The notes under the pieces are model-generated. The model had not been told where the DNA came from. It made no database searches and saw only the letters and a list, made by a program, of their open reading frames with translations. DNA of 64,000 nucleotides from Thermoplasmata archaeon (GTDB lineage: Archaea; Thermoplasmatota; Thermoplasmata; Thermoplasmatales; GCA-001856825). Positions 1-7,469 of this stretch are shown here, piece after piece. Location of the stretch: contig JAKAXD010000004.1 in the NCBI GenBank assembly GCA_021816725.1, forward strand, positions 28,935 through 92,934. Reading direction: 5' to 3'. The translations under genes were made by a program, and so were the position numbers. The number at the start of each line of letters is the position of its first letter. The stretch's first letter is position 1.

Positions 1-456
1 CTGACCAGCATGGACGGCATGGAAGCAATGAAGGGAGTGGTTATCCTTGCAGCAACCAACAGGTTGGATATAATCGATCCGGCACTGCTAAGGGCTGGCA
101 GGTTTGACAGGATAATATTCATTGGCCCCCCGACAAAGGAAGCAAGGCTCAAGATACTCAAGGTTCACACCAAAAATATGCCAATTGACTCTGACGTCGA
201 CCTCGTTAAAATTGCTGATAAAACGGTCAATTATACGGGTGCGGATCTTCAGAATCTAGTAAGGGAGGCTGGCCTTGAGGCGATCAGGAAGAACATCAAT
301 GCAAAAACAGTTTCGATGGACGATTTCGATGAAGCTATGAGGAAGGTCAAACCCAGTCTGGACGAGGAAACAATAAAATATTACGAAGAAGTATCTAAGA
401 ACATGAGCAGGGAGTACAAGCCTGCTCGTAAGGAAGATCTGGTGTATTACAGGTGA
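1..456 (+). CDS. VAT/Cdc48-type AAA ATPase, C-terminal part (5' end outside window)
   Basis: The reading frame is open from base 1 and holds the second half of an AAA module: a sensor-1 segment (AATN), the arginine-finger segment RAGRFDR, and then the helical lid with the GADL motif. The short tail ends in VYYR. Proteins of this family (VAT in Thermoplasma, Cdc48/p97 in eukaryotes) are hexameric unfoldases that feed substrates to proteolysis. The Walker A and B motifs lie upstream of the window, so whether this is the D2 module of a two-module VAT or a single-module AAA protein cannot be seen. The continuous end and tail favour VAT. The stop codon overlaps the GTG start proposed for the next gene, so the two are probably co-transcribed. 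Confidence 0.88.
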   Translation: MTSMDGMEAMKGVVILAATNRLDIIDPALLRAGRFDRIIFIGPPTKEARLKILKVHTKNMPIDSDVDLVKIADKTVNYTGADLQNLVREAGLEAIRKNINAKTVSMDDFDEAMRKVKPSLDEETIKYYEEVSKNMSREYKPARKEDLVYYR

Positions 457-701
457 ATGAAATGAGAAAATTCGTAACAGAGCTGAAAGGGAAAACGGTA
501 ATGACAAGCGAGGGCCTCATACTGGGAACAATATCAAATTTCATGGTTGATACAGACACCGGGCAGATCAACCATGTGCTAGTTCATCCGGCTGAAGATA
601 TAGCCACTGACTCCCAAGAAAAGGATGCTCAAGGGAGGCTAGTGATCCCATTCAAGACTATGAGGTCTGTAAAAGACGTTGTAGTCCTGGAAATGAAGTA
701 G
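453..701 (+). CDS. PRC-barrel domain protein
   Basis: An 82-residue protein with the layout of a single PRC-barrel domain: an opening strand with KGKTVMTSEG, a turn GxI, VDTDTGQI, and a closing V(I)PFKTMRSVKDVVVLE. PRC barrels occur in photosynthetic reaction centre H subunits, in RimM and as free-standing archaeal proteins of mostly unknown function; in Archaea one group helps anchor the division machinery. The GTG at 453 overlaps the TGA of the upstream ATPase; ATG at 462 is an alternative start. Tight coupling to the AAA ATPase suggests a partner or co-regulated gene, but function is not shown by sequence. A T-rich run at about 719-728 may end transcription. Confidence 0.8.
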   Translation: MNEMRKFVTELKGKTVMTSEGLILGTISNFMVDTDTGQINHVLVHPAEDIATDSQEKDAQGRLVIPFKTMRSVKDVVVLEMK

Positions 702-809
702 ATCAATTTTCTATCATTTATTTTTTCTTCAACTGCCAGTTTTTAGTAACCGTTATAATATACAAACCCTTAAATTGACCTCGTAATAAGGGTTAGAAAA
801 GGTGCTCTG

Positions 810-917
810 ATGAGAAGGAGTTCTAGGGATTGGAAGAAAAGACACAATATGCGATGGAAGTGGCGGAAGAAAAGAATGCGGAGACTAAAGAGGATCAGAC
901 GGGCATCTAGGAGTTAA
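810..917 (+). CDS. rpl41e: Ribosomal protein L41e (eL41)
   Basis: A very small, strongly basic ORF of 35 codons. From the internal ATG at 849 the product reads MRWKWRKKRMRRLKRIRRAS, matching the eukaryotic/archaeal L41e pattern MRxKWRKKRxRRLKR almost residue for residue. L41e is a single arginine/lysine-rich helix at the interface of the ribosomal subunits. Two starts are possible: ATG 810, preceded by AGGTG about five bases upstream, giving 35 residues with a 13-residue N-terminal extension, or ATG 849, giving the classical 22-25 residue form. The gene lies three bases upstream of tRNA-Trp. Confidence 0.88.
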   Translation: MRRSSRDWKKRHNMRWKWRKKRMRRLKRIRRASRS

Positions 918-920
918 ACT

Positions 921-1059
921 GGGCGCATGGGGTAGTCAGGCATCCTAGCGGGCTCCAGTTAGGGTTTGATTAAATGTGGGTCATCTGATGTTGATGATAA
1001 ACTGGAGCGATGACCCTAAGAGATACCCGCAGATCTGGGTTCAAATCCCAGTGCGCCCA
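921..1059 (+). tRNA. tRNA-Trp (CCA anticodon) with a 66-nt intron
   Basis: The acceptor stem is GGGCGCA (921-927) with TGCGCCC (1052-1058) and discriminator A at 1059; CCA is not encoded. The anticodon stem GCGGG (948-952) pairs with CCCGC (1026-1030), leaving the loop C-T-C-C-A-G-A once 959-1024 is removed. The anticodon CCA is at 955-957. The intron sits after position 37, the canonical archaeal site. The T arm is CTGGG-TTCAAAT-CCCAG. Exons are 921-958 and 1025-1059. Confidence 0.96.
959..1024 (+). ncRNA. tRNA-Trp intron acting as a box C/D 2'-O-methylation guide
   Basis: The intron ends pair (TTAGGGT 959-965 with ACCCTAA 1013-1019), forming the centre of the bulge-helix-bulge splicing structure. 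Inside are a weak C box (TTGATTA 966-972), a D' box CTGA (985-988), a C' box TGATGA (992-997) and a degenerate D box ATGA (1010-1013). The guide ACTGGAGC (1001-1008) is fully complementary to exon bases 952-959; the fifth base before the D box, G1005, faces C955, which is tRNA position 34. The guide TGTGGGT (975-981) pairs with exon bases 1025-1031 and its fifth base before D', G980, faces C1026, position 39. Positions 34 and 39 are the known targets of the euryarchaeal tRNA-Trp intron guide. Confidence 0.85.
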
Positions 1060-1158
1060 CTGAAATTTAAGTTATATCAAAGTTTGATTTTATCTTGACA
1101 AATTTTATTCCATAAGATACAAGTTGATTACAGTGTATCAGTAAATTAGGAAATTACA

Positions 1159-1599
1159 ATGCGGCAGAACAGCAAAAGGAAAGGGCAATCTTCAACAAAA
1201 TCCATTGATACGAAAGGCAGAAATCCTAAATCACCTGAAGACAGTGCTAATGAAACTCGCCGATGGCAGAAAGAGAAACTGGAGATTATTAGAAGTATCA
1301 TAAAACTTGCTGAACCGGATGTGACTGAAAAGATTAAATGGAGAAAACCTAGCAACCCAGAGGGAGTTGTTGTCTGGTCCCTGTCTGGCATAATATGTAC
1401 GGGTGAAATTTACAAGAAGCATTTAAGGATCACCTTTCACCGGGGTGCCTTTATTGATGATCCAGATAGGCTATTCAATTCGGGTACAGAGGGGAGGGCA
1501 TTCAGGGCTATAGTGGTAAAGGAGGAAGACAGAATCAATGAAACTGCCTTTATGGATCTGGTGAGGAGATCGATACTCCTCAATGCAAAGAAGAAGTGA
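1159..1599 (+). CDS. DUF1801-family protein
   Basis: A 146-residue cytosolic protein. After a charged, low-complexity N-terminus (about residues 1-35) it shows the DUF1801/YdhG-like pattern: EKIKWRKPSNPEG, a core strand with GIICTGEIYKKHLRITFHRGA, then DPDRLFNSGTEGRAFRAI and a C-terminal helix with AFMDLVRRSILLN. The fold is a small alpha/beta domain seen widely in bacteria and archaea; no biochemical role is established. The Lys/Ser-rich N-terminus may be a linker. It stands alone between tRNA-Trp and a run of tiny ORFs, with no operon context that would suggest a function. Confidence 0.75.
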   Translation: MRQNSKRKGQSSTKSIDTKGRNPKSPEDSANETRRWQKEKLEIIRSIIKLAEPDVTEKIKWRKPSNPEGVVVWSLSGIICTGEIYKKHLRITFHRGAFIDDPDRLFNSGTEGRAFRAIVVKEEDRINETAFMDLVRRSILLNAKKK

Positions 1600-1643
1600 C
1601 CTGAGTTGAAATCAGGAGTGCCTTCTAGCAACTCATTACTCTA

Positions 1644-1799
1644 TCAATGCCGATATTTGAGCGCTGCTTTTCTAAAATTGACCTGTTCCTCCCTTTTACT
1701 GTGAGCTACTTCGCCCTCATCCCCATCAGTATTGGACTTGATCAATTTCAGCACCAGCTTATAAGGTTCTTCAGAGAACCCCTGGATTACTATCCCCAT
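1644..1799 (-). CDS. Small hypothetical protein (51 aa), possibly the 3' half of a frameshifted gene
   Basis: The ATG at 1799 is preceded by GGGAGGGAG at a workable distance. The 51-residue product (MGIVIQGFSEEPYKLV at the start, FRKAALKYRH at the end) has the mixed charge and helical propensity of a real protein. It overlaps the upstream small ORF 1790-1942 by ten bases in another frame. If one G were added to the GGGG at 1794-1797 the two would fuse into a continuous product of about 100 residues. I do not recognise a family. Confidence 0.5.
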   Translation of the reverse strand: MGIVIQGFSEEPYKLVLKLIKSNTDGDEGEVAHSKREEQVNFRKAALKYRH

Positions 1800-1942
1800 A
1801 GATAACTCCCTCCCGGTGATTCATGTAGTTCAAAATCAGCCCCTGTTCCTTGTAAAGGTTCCATTACCAGTTCTTCCTTAAATTTACTCAATCTCAATCT
1901 TCCTAAGATTCGCGATTTAGCCCTAATTCCTACCACCAGCAT
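1790..1942 (-). CDS. Small hypothetical protein (50 aa), possibly the 5' half of a frameshifted gene
   Basis: The ORF starts at ATG 1942 and encodes MLVVGIRAKSRILGRL followed by an acidic C-terminal half ending in GGSYLWG. A TATA-like sequence (CTATAATAAG on the minus strand, near 1965-1975) lies about 25 bases upstream, so the mRNA would be leaderless and ATG 1942 would be its first codon. It is divergent from the winged-helix gene at 2036. The end overlaps the next ORF; see the frameshift note there. No family was recognised. Confidence 0.5.
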   Translation of the reverse strand: MLVVGIRAKSRILGRLRLSKFKEELVMEPLQGTGADFELHESPGGSYLWG

Positions 1943-2035
1943 CAGGGATATTCATTTCTTATTATAGAACATTATCTATTACCTAATCTATAATACAAGA
2001 TTACTCATTATTTAGTGCGTAATTAATATTGAGAC

Positions 2036-2314
2036 ATGGTATTGGTTAAGGCACTGGAGACACAGTCTGGTGCTATGCGCCTACTTCTATATCTATTGAA
2101 GGGGCCGTCTTATGTGACTCTTATATTGAAGGAAACGGATATACCTAACATTCAGCTATTAAGATCAATAGAATTGCTCTTAGACCTTAAGCTGATTCAA
2201 AAGAAAGTTGACACCACCACCTACCCCAAACGGAATATCATCTCTCTAACGAACAAGGGAAAGCAAATTGCACAAAAGGTAAAAGAAATAGAGTTGCTTC
2301 TCAAGGAACCGTAG
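2036..2314 (+). CDS. Winged-helix transcriptional regulator (92 aa)
   Basis: The 92-residue protein has the pattern of a single winged helix-turn-helix domain. Helices around residues 12-45 (MRLLLYLLKGPSYV, NIQLLRSIELLLDLKLI) are followed by a wing with KRNIISLTNKGKQIAQKV, the LTxKG segment being typical of MarR/PadR/HxlR-like archaeal regulators. There is no ligand or dimerisation domain beyond the last helix. It is divergent from the small ORFs ending at 1942, so autoregulation and control of that unit are plausible. The target is unknown. Confidence 0.75.
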   Translation: MVLVKALETQSGAMRLLLYLLKGPSYVTLILKETDIPNIQLLRSIELLLDLKLIQKKVDTTTYPKRNIISLTNKGKQIAQKVKEIELLLKEP

Positions 2315-2316
2315 GG

Positions 2317-2544
2317 CTAATCTTCATGGTAATAATGGTCTATCAGTTCGATTTCTCTCTGCAGGTTCCTTGCTCTTTCAAATGCCAGGCGTGATATGAT
2401 GAGCGACATCTTGTCCCTATAGACCCTGATCAGGTCCTCCCTGGATTTTGTTTCTTTAACGCTTTCCCAAAAAGTTGTCAGATCGAGATCATACTGGTCT
2501 CGTCGTCCGGTGATATATTCCTTGTCTATATTCCCCTCCCTCAT
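2317..2544 (-). CDS. Small hypothetical protein (75 aa)
   Basis: A soluble, charged, mainly helical product (MREGNIDKEYITGRRDQYDL at the start, ERARNLQREIELIDHYYHED at the end). I chose ATG 2544 rather than the in-frame TTG at 2553, because a TATA-like ATTAATATAAG on the minus strand centred near 2572 lies 26-28 bases upstream, fitting a leaderless mRNA. It is convergent with the winged-helix gene, with two bases between the stop codons. No domain was recognised. Confidence 0.55.
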   Translation of the reverse strand: MREGNIDKEYITGRRDQYDLDLTTFWESVKETKSREDLIRVYRDKMSLIISRLAFERARNLQREIELIDHYYHED

Positions 2545-2785
2545 GCTCCTCAATTAATATTTAATCGCTTATATTAATACTTTTTCTGAACCTTACGAAA
2601 TGAAAAAAATGAATAAATGAATTGAGAGAAGATTCATTCAACTTGATATGAACGGATAGCATCAGACAGCGTACATTATTCAATCTCCCTAGACACGGTG
2701 CAATTCCTCGTGTTAAATGGGACAATTGTCTAATCCTTCGATGCTTGTACCATAATGCTTATGACCATTTCTGAATCCTTATTTT

Positions 2786-2962
2786 ATGGCAATAGCAGCA
2801 ATAGGAATTGCAAAGGGACTAGCAATAGCAGCTGGAGTAACAGGGAGCGTAGTAGCAGCAGCTCATGTGGGAAACCTTGTTGGGTTGACAAACGCCTTTA
2901 GCCATGTACCAACCTGGACGCACGCACATTCCGTGATATCGAATCTTATGCAGAAACGGTAA
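2786..2962 (+). CDS. Ala/Gly-rich hydrophobic small protein (58 aa)
   Basis: The ORF opens with MAIAAIGIAKGLAIAAGVTG and continues through an Ala/Val segment to a short, polar, His-containing tail ending in NLMQKR. Residues 2-35 could form one long or two short membrane helices of glycine-zipper type. A TATA-like GCTTATGA sits at 2757-2764, about 26 bases upstream of the ATG, fitting a leaderless mRNA. No family was recognised. A membrane peptide, proteolipid or peptide toxin is conceivable but not shown. Confidence 0.5.
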   Translation: MAIAAIGIAKGLAIAAGVTGSVVAAAHVGNLVGLTNAFSHVPTWTHAHSVISNLMQKR

Positions 2963-3205
2963 AATCTTCCTGTCGCGACGTTTGTATTCTGTAACAAGCA
3001 AGCTTTCCCTCAGGGAAGTTAATCAATTATTTCTTTTATCTTCATTTTGCCATTCATTTATTTCATACCGAATCTCTTTGCATTATAGAAATACGAGGCA
3101 CCTGAACCCATTGATAATTGACGCAAGTCTGTTCACTTCTGTAATCCAAGTTTTCATTGGAGGTTCAATGTCCCTGAAGAGAGGTGAATATCTTAATTAT
3201 CCTAT

Positions 3206-4363
3206 TCAATCTGATTTTAATAATACTTCCTCCGCAGCGATAAGTCCAGATCCCGTCCTGATATTTTTTCCTCCCTTGTTTAGCGCTCTCTCGATTGCAC
3301 TTAGTGACAACAGTACTTCTGTTGAGTTGATGCTTCCCATGTGACCAATCCTGAAGTATTTACCTGCAATGCCCCTTATCAACCCAGAAGCGAAAACTAC
3401 CCCCATTTTCTCTGCGTCTGATAGGAATTTCTTCGAGTCCGCTCCTTCAGGGAGATATACTGCTGACACGGTGTTCGCGAACGATTTCTTTGCCATAATT
3501 TCGAGCCCCATGCCTTCAATTCCGGCCCTCAGTGCTGAAGACATCAGCCTATGCCTGGCAATTCTCTTCTCCATCCCCTCATTGAGTATGTTTGACAGGC
3601 TCACTCCTAGAGCGGTTATCAGGTTTACATTCGGAGTGCCAAAATAACCACCGTTCGAAGCAAGCACGCCCCTAGAGACCGCCTCCCACTTCCTCAAGTC
3701 TGAGAAGAATGTAAGCGGCTTTACATTTGCCATCCTTTCCAATGCCCTCTTCCCGGCAACACCTACTGCCAGACCTGGAGGAGTGCCAAGTGCCTTCTGC
3801 GATGCAGTAAACGCGACGTCGATCCCCCATTTCATGTCGAATTCCTCGCCGCCAACCGAGCAGACACCGTCCACCACAAGCAGCGTTTCAGATCCCCTGG
3901 AAGCTTCGGCTATCTTCCTGACGTCGTTCCTCACTCCCGTACTGGTGTCAACGTGAGTCACTGTCATCATCTCATACTCGTTAGTTTCCAGCTTTTCCTT
4001 TATGACTCCAGGCTCAGAAGCTTCCCCAAGGGGAGGCCTGATCTGCTCTATCTTGTCTGTGAACCTTGAGAATAGTTCTACAAACCTGTCTCCAAAGTAG
4101 CCCGTATTGACAACAAGCACTTTTGAATCCCTTTTTATGAAGTTGACAGTTGAAACCTCCATCCCGAGCGTCCCGGAACCAGATATGATGAAAGGTAGTG
4201 AGTCAGTAACATCAGAACCGAAGACCGTGGACACATTCTGGAGAGCTTCCCTGTAGATTGAAATGAATTCAGGAGATGAATGGGAGATTGTTGGCAGGGA
4301 CATTGCGTTCAGCACATTGCTTTCATATTCAATTGGACCCGGTATCATCAGCAACTTTCTCAT
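3206..4363 (-). CDS. Class V aminotransferase (alanine-glyoxylate / serine-pyruvate type)
   Basis: A 385-residue PLP-dependent fold-type I enzyme. The N-terminus MRKLLMIPGPIE with HSSPEF is typical of the AGT/SPT group; SGSGTLGMEV binds the cofactor phosphate; D165 in VVDGVCSVGG contacts the pyridine nitrogen; K190 in TASQKALGTPPG is the Schiff-base lysine. The family moves amino groups between alanine or serine and glyoxylate or pyruvate, and also includes phosphoserine and 2-aminoethylphosphonate aminotransferases, so the substrate is not fixed by sequence. Full length for the family. It stands as a single minus-strand gene with its own upstream spacer. Confidence 0.88.
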   Translation of the reverse strand: MRKLLMIPGPIEYESNVLNAMSLPTISHSSPEFISIYREALQNVSTVFGSDVTDSLPFIISGSGTLGMEVSTVNFIKRDSKVLVVNTGYFGDRFVELFSRFTDKIEQIRPPLGEASEPGVIKEKLETNEYEMMTVTHVDTSTGVRNDVRKIAEASRGSETLLVVDGVCSVGGEEFDMKWGIDVAFTASQKALGTPPGLAVGVAGKRALERMANVKPLTFFSDLRKWEAVSRGVLASNGGYFGTPNVNLITALGVSLSNILNEGMEKRIARHRLMSSALRAGIEGMGLEIMAKKSFANTVSAVYLPEGADSKKFLSDAEKMGVVFASGLIRGIAGKYFRIGHMGSINSTEVLLSLSAIERALNKGGKNIRTGSGLIAAEEVLLKSD

Positions 4364-4482
4364 ATCTGAGATATTCCTACCCTGTTATTTTACGTTTTCA
4401 TCTTTCATGCGAAGTGATTACATTGGTCAATTTGAGTTGGCAATATAGTCCTGAATTTTTGGGGATTGGTGCCATTCAAAAT

Positions 4483-5073
4483 CTACAACTGGTCATGCCT
4501 GAAACAAGATGTTATGTGGTCATTCACCAGACCTACAGCCTGCATGTAGGAATAACATATTGTTGGTCCCACAAACCTGAAACCTCTCCCCATCAGGTCC
4601 TTACTCATGCTGACTGAGACGCCTGTTTTAGCAGGTATGAGGCGAAGTGTCGACCAATTGTTCTTGATCCTTCTTCCACCCACGAATTTCCATATATAAC
4701 TGTCGAAAGTCCCGAACTCCTCCCTTACCTTAAGCAGTGCCTTTGCATTTGCGACAACTGATTCTATCTTGAGCCTATTCCTTATTATCCCTTTCTCAGC
4801 GAGCAACTGGGTGACCTTCTTTCGGTCATAGCTTGCAATTATTTCGAAATCGAACCCGTCAAACGCCTCCCTGTAGCTCTCCCTTTTTTTAAGGACCGTC
4901 ACCCAGTTCAAACCTGCCTGCGCCCCTTCCAAGACGAGGAATTCAAAGAGAGTCTTATCATCGTGAACTGGCACCCCCCATTCTTCGTCGTGGTATTCAA
5001 TAAGCGACGCGTCTCCGGAGGCCCACCCGCATCTGATTTTCTCTGAAGTCGCTTTGATATCTTTTGATTTCAC
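4483..5073 (-). CDS. tag: DNA-3-methyladenine glycosylase I
   Basis: A 196-residue Tag-family enzyme that removes 3-methyladenine from alkylated DNA as the first step of base excision repair. The zinc-snap ligands are all present: C15 in RCGW, H28 in EYHDEEWG, and H186 and C190 in DHITSC. The segment LEGAQAGLNW (E49) forms the base-binding pocket and the helix-hairpin-helix region follows. It is tightly spaced (53 bases) downstream of the Dph6-type gene on the same strand, so they may share a transcript. Confidence 0.93.
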   Translation of the reverse strand: MKSKDIKATSEKIRCGWASGDASLIEYHDEEWGVPVHDDKTLFEFLVLEGAQAGLNWVTVLKKRESYREAFDGFDFEIIASYDRKKVTQLLAEKGIIRNRLKIESVVANAKALLKVREEFGTFDSYIWKFVGGRRIKNNWSTLRLIPAKTGVSVSMSKDLMGRGFRFVGPTICYSYMQAVGLVNDHITSCFRHDQL

Positions 5074-5126
5074 GGTTCTAACCTATCTGGAATCAGGAGA
5101 TAAAATGTACTGAGGGGGCGCCACAT

Positions 5127-5795
5127 TCAGTCTGGAAGGATGTCTGCGAAATAGAAGTTATCCCTCAATACTGTCTCCCCCTTCTTGACCGTAATGGGAG
5201 CGCTGAATATCGGTCCATCATAGACGAATGTGTGGAATTCTCCATTCTCCCCGCACGGGTCCACTCCCTCAGGCAGGGATGAAATGAAATCTTCATCAAA
5301 CTCCCTGCCTGCGAACTCCCCTCCAAGTTTACGTGGGTCGACGGTGCAAACTATTGCCCTGAAGCCGGACTTTATGAAATATCTGGCAAGATCCAGCGTG
5401 TTCTCTTTCCAGAGCGGGAACACGCATGTCATCCCTGTACCTGCCATCCTGTCTTCCCTGTATTTTCTAATGTCTTCCAGGAACAAGTCACCAAATGCGA
5501 TTGTCTTAATCCCCTCATCAAGGTATTTGCCTATTTTCTCCCTCATTACACCCTCATACTCCTTGTTATTTGCACCTTTTGAGATGTATGCTATGTCGGG
5601 TTCAACGGATGCCATCCTCGCCTGCTCCAGTAGTAATTCTTTTCTTACCCCGTGCATGCTTATCCTGTCAAAATCCCTTGTAACAGTTGTGAGGAGGTAT
5701 CTCACTTCATACTTCTTCTCATTAAGCAGCCTGTGCAAGGCCAAAGAGCTATCTTTTCCCCCGCTCCAGGATAGGACTATCTGGATTTTATCCAT
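5127..5795 (-). CDS. Dph6-type ATP pyrophosphatase (diphthine-ammonia ligase family)
   Basis: A 222-residue PP-loop ATPase. SWSGGKDSSLALH (residues 9-21) is the adenylating P-loop-like motif, followed by HGVR (selection of the family), FGDLFLEDIRKYRE and a C-terminal GExGEFHTFVYDGPIF, all hallmarks of the Dph6/MJ0570 group. Dph6 amidates diphthine on elongation factor 2 to give diphthamide. Short archaeal members are generally assigned to that role, but this has been tested mainly for the eukaryotic enzyme, so the gene symbol is left open. Confidence 0.82.
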   Translation of the reverse strand: MDKIQIVLSWSGGKDSSLALHRLLNEKKYEVRYLLTTVTRDFDRISMHGVRKELLLEQARMASVEPDIAYISKGANNKEYEGVMREKIGKYLDEGIKTIAFGDLFLEDIRKYREDRMAGTGMTCVFPLWKENTLDLARYFIKSGFRAIVCTVDPRKLGGEFAGREFDEDFISSLPEGVDPCGENGEFHTFVYDGPIFSAPITVKKGETVLRDNFYFADILPD

Positions 5796-5893
5796 CTATC
5801 ACCGGATTCTGATTATGGAATTTAATCCTTCTTGCCTTTGTTGACTGAATTTCACACCGCGAAAATTCTATTCAGGTAAAATCACTGTTTGTT

Positions 5894-7459
5894 ATGGACG
5901 GTAAGGGGGCAATAAAGCTATTTTATAATGGGCACATTTACACAAAATTTGACAAAAGGTCTCCCGTGGAATCCATAGTGATAAAGGAAGACAGGATTGC
6001 ATTTTATGGCACGTCTGAAGAGTCCATGAGGAGATATGCAAACATCGCTGAACAAGTAATAAACCTGGAGCAGAGGGTGGTTTTCCCGGGTTTTGTCGAT
6101 TCACACCTTCATCTCGATGACCTAGGCAGCTCACTTACATATCTCGACCTGCGTGGAACCGGTTCAATTATGGAATTGAAGGAGAGGCTGCGAAATTATA
6201 GGTCAAGAAACCCTGGCGCAAGGGTTATCATAGGGATGGGATGGGACCAGGAATCTTTTTCAGAAGGCAGGTGGCCCGAAAGATCAGACCTGGATGAAAT
6301 CATAAATGACGTTCCAGTATTTCTTGAGAGATTTTGTGAACATGCTGGAGTGATTAATTCAAAGATGCTCGATAGCATGGAATCAGTTTCATTTCCTGAG
6401 CAGGTGCTGCCACGCTCCCCTGATAGAAGACCAAATGGAATCGTCAAGGAAGAGGCAGCTTCATACTTCAAGAAAATGGCTCACGACATGACTGGGAATG
6501 AGGTTGGTAATCTTTCTGTTGCATCCAATTATCTTCTCTCCCTCGGGATCACGACCATCGGCTTCGTATCGTGCGGAACAGAATCAGTGGAATACCTGGC
6601 AACTGAGGCTTCGAGGATTGGAATTAGGGTCAGGGTCTACCTGAGGGAAGAGGAGGCAGATGGGATAGAAGGAATGAGGATGAGATTAGGGGAGAACAGT
6701 TACCTCAGGTTAAACGGGATAAAGCTCTTTGCTGATGGAGCCCTCGGGGCCGCAACAGCCGCTCTGAGGGAACCTTATGATGATAGTAAGGACAACAGGG
6801 GAATGTTGGTGCTAGACTCAAGAAGTCTTGAAAGGGAGTTCGAGAAATATGATGGCAGGAATGTTCAATTCGCAATGCACGCTATCGGCGACAGGGGTAT
6901 AGATGCAGTTATAGAGGCAGTTTCAAACTTCGGACGAGACAGGCTGATAGAACCCAGGATAGAACACTGCACTGTCCTTCGGAAAGATCACATCAGTAGA
7001 CTTAAGGAGTTAAGGATCGGGGTGTCAACCCAGCCAGCGTTCGTCATAGATGACTGGTGGGCAGTTAATAGACTAGGAAATGAGCGAAGCAGGCTTTCAT
7101 ATCCGCTTGCTACGCTGCAAAAGGAACAACTGAAACTCGGGCTATCAACTGATTCTCCCGTAGAACCGCCAAATCCTTGGGTCACAGTGGATGCAGCCGT
7201 GAACAGAGGGGAAAGGGAAAGGAGGGAAATATTGAAATATTCAGGGGAGGAGAGGGTAAATATTTTGACTGCACTTTATTTGTACACAACAGGCTCGGCA
7301 TCATTACTGATGGACTCGGAAGTTGGGTCCCTTGATGTTGGCAATTTCGCCGATTTTATCATTCTGGACAGTGACCCATTTGAATTGCAGGACGTGCGGA
7401 AGATACAGGTTCTGGAGACCTATGTCGGGGGTGTTTCACGGTTCAGGACCAAACAATGA
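5894..7459 (+). CDS. Amidohydrolase family 3 protein (YtcJ-like)
   Basis: A 521-residue metal-dependent hydrolase of the amidohydrolase superfamily. H71 and H73 in DSHLHLD are the first metal ligands; later signatures are LFADGALGAATAAL, HAIGDRGID, IEHC and STDSPVEPPNPW with the catalytic Asp, followed by the C-terminal beta-sandwich segment GSLDVGNFADFIILDSDPFE. Substrates of this subgroup are cyclic or N-acyl amides and are seldom predictable. It is divergent from the Dph6 gene and convergent, with ten bases between, with the glycerate kinase gene. Confidence 0.82.
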   Translation: MDGKGAIKLFYNGHIYTKFDKRSPVESIVIKEDRIAFYGTSEESMRRYANIAEQVINLEQRVVFPGFVDSHLHLDDLGSSLTYLDLRGTGSIMELKERLRNYRSRNPGARVIIGMGWDQESFSEGRWPERSDLDEIINDVPVFLERFCEHAGVINSKMLDSMESVSFPEQVLPRSPDRRPNGIVKEEAASYFKKMAHDMTGNEVGNLSVASNYLLSLGITTIGFVSCGTESVEYLATEASRIGIRVRVYLREEEADGIEGMRMRLGENSYLRLNGIKLFADGALGAATAALREPYDDSKDNRGMLVLDSRSLEREFEKYDGRNVQFAMHAIGDRGIDAVIEAVSNFGRDRLIEPRIEHCTVLRKDHISRLKELRIGVSTQPAFVIDDWWAVNRLGNERSRLSYPLATLQKEQLKLGLSTDSPVEPPNPWVTVDAAVNRGERERREILKYSGEERVNILTALYLYTTGSASLLMDSEVGSLDVGNFADFIILDSDPFELQDVRKIQVLETYVGGVSRFRTKQ

Positions 7460-7469
7460 CATCCCTATG

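Noticed and set aside
3206..3647. Plus-strand ORFs inside the aminotransferase gene
   Set aside because: They are antisense shadows of a gene with clear PLP motifs and have no recognisable protein features of their own.
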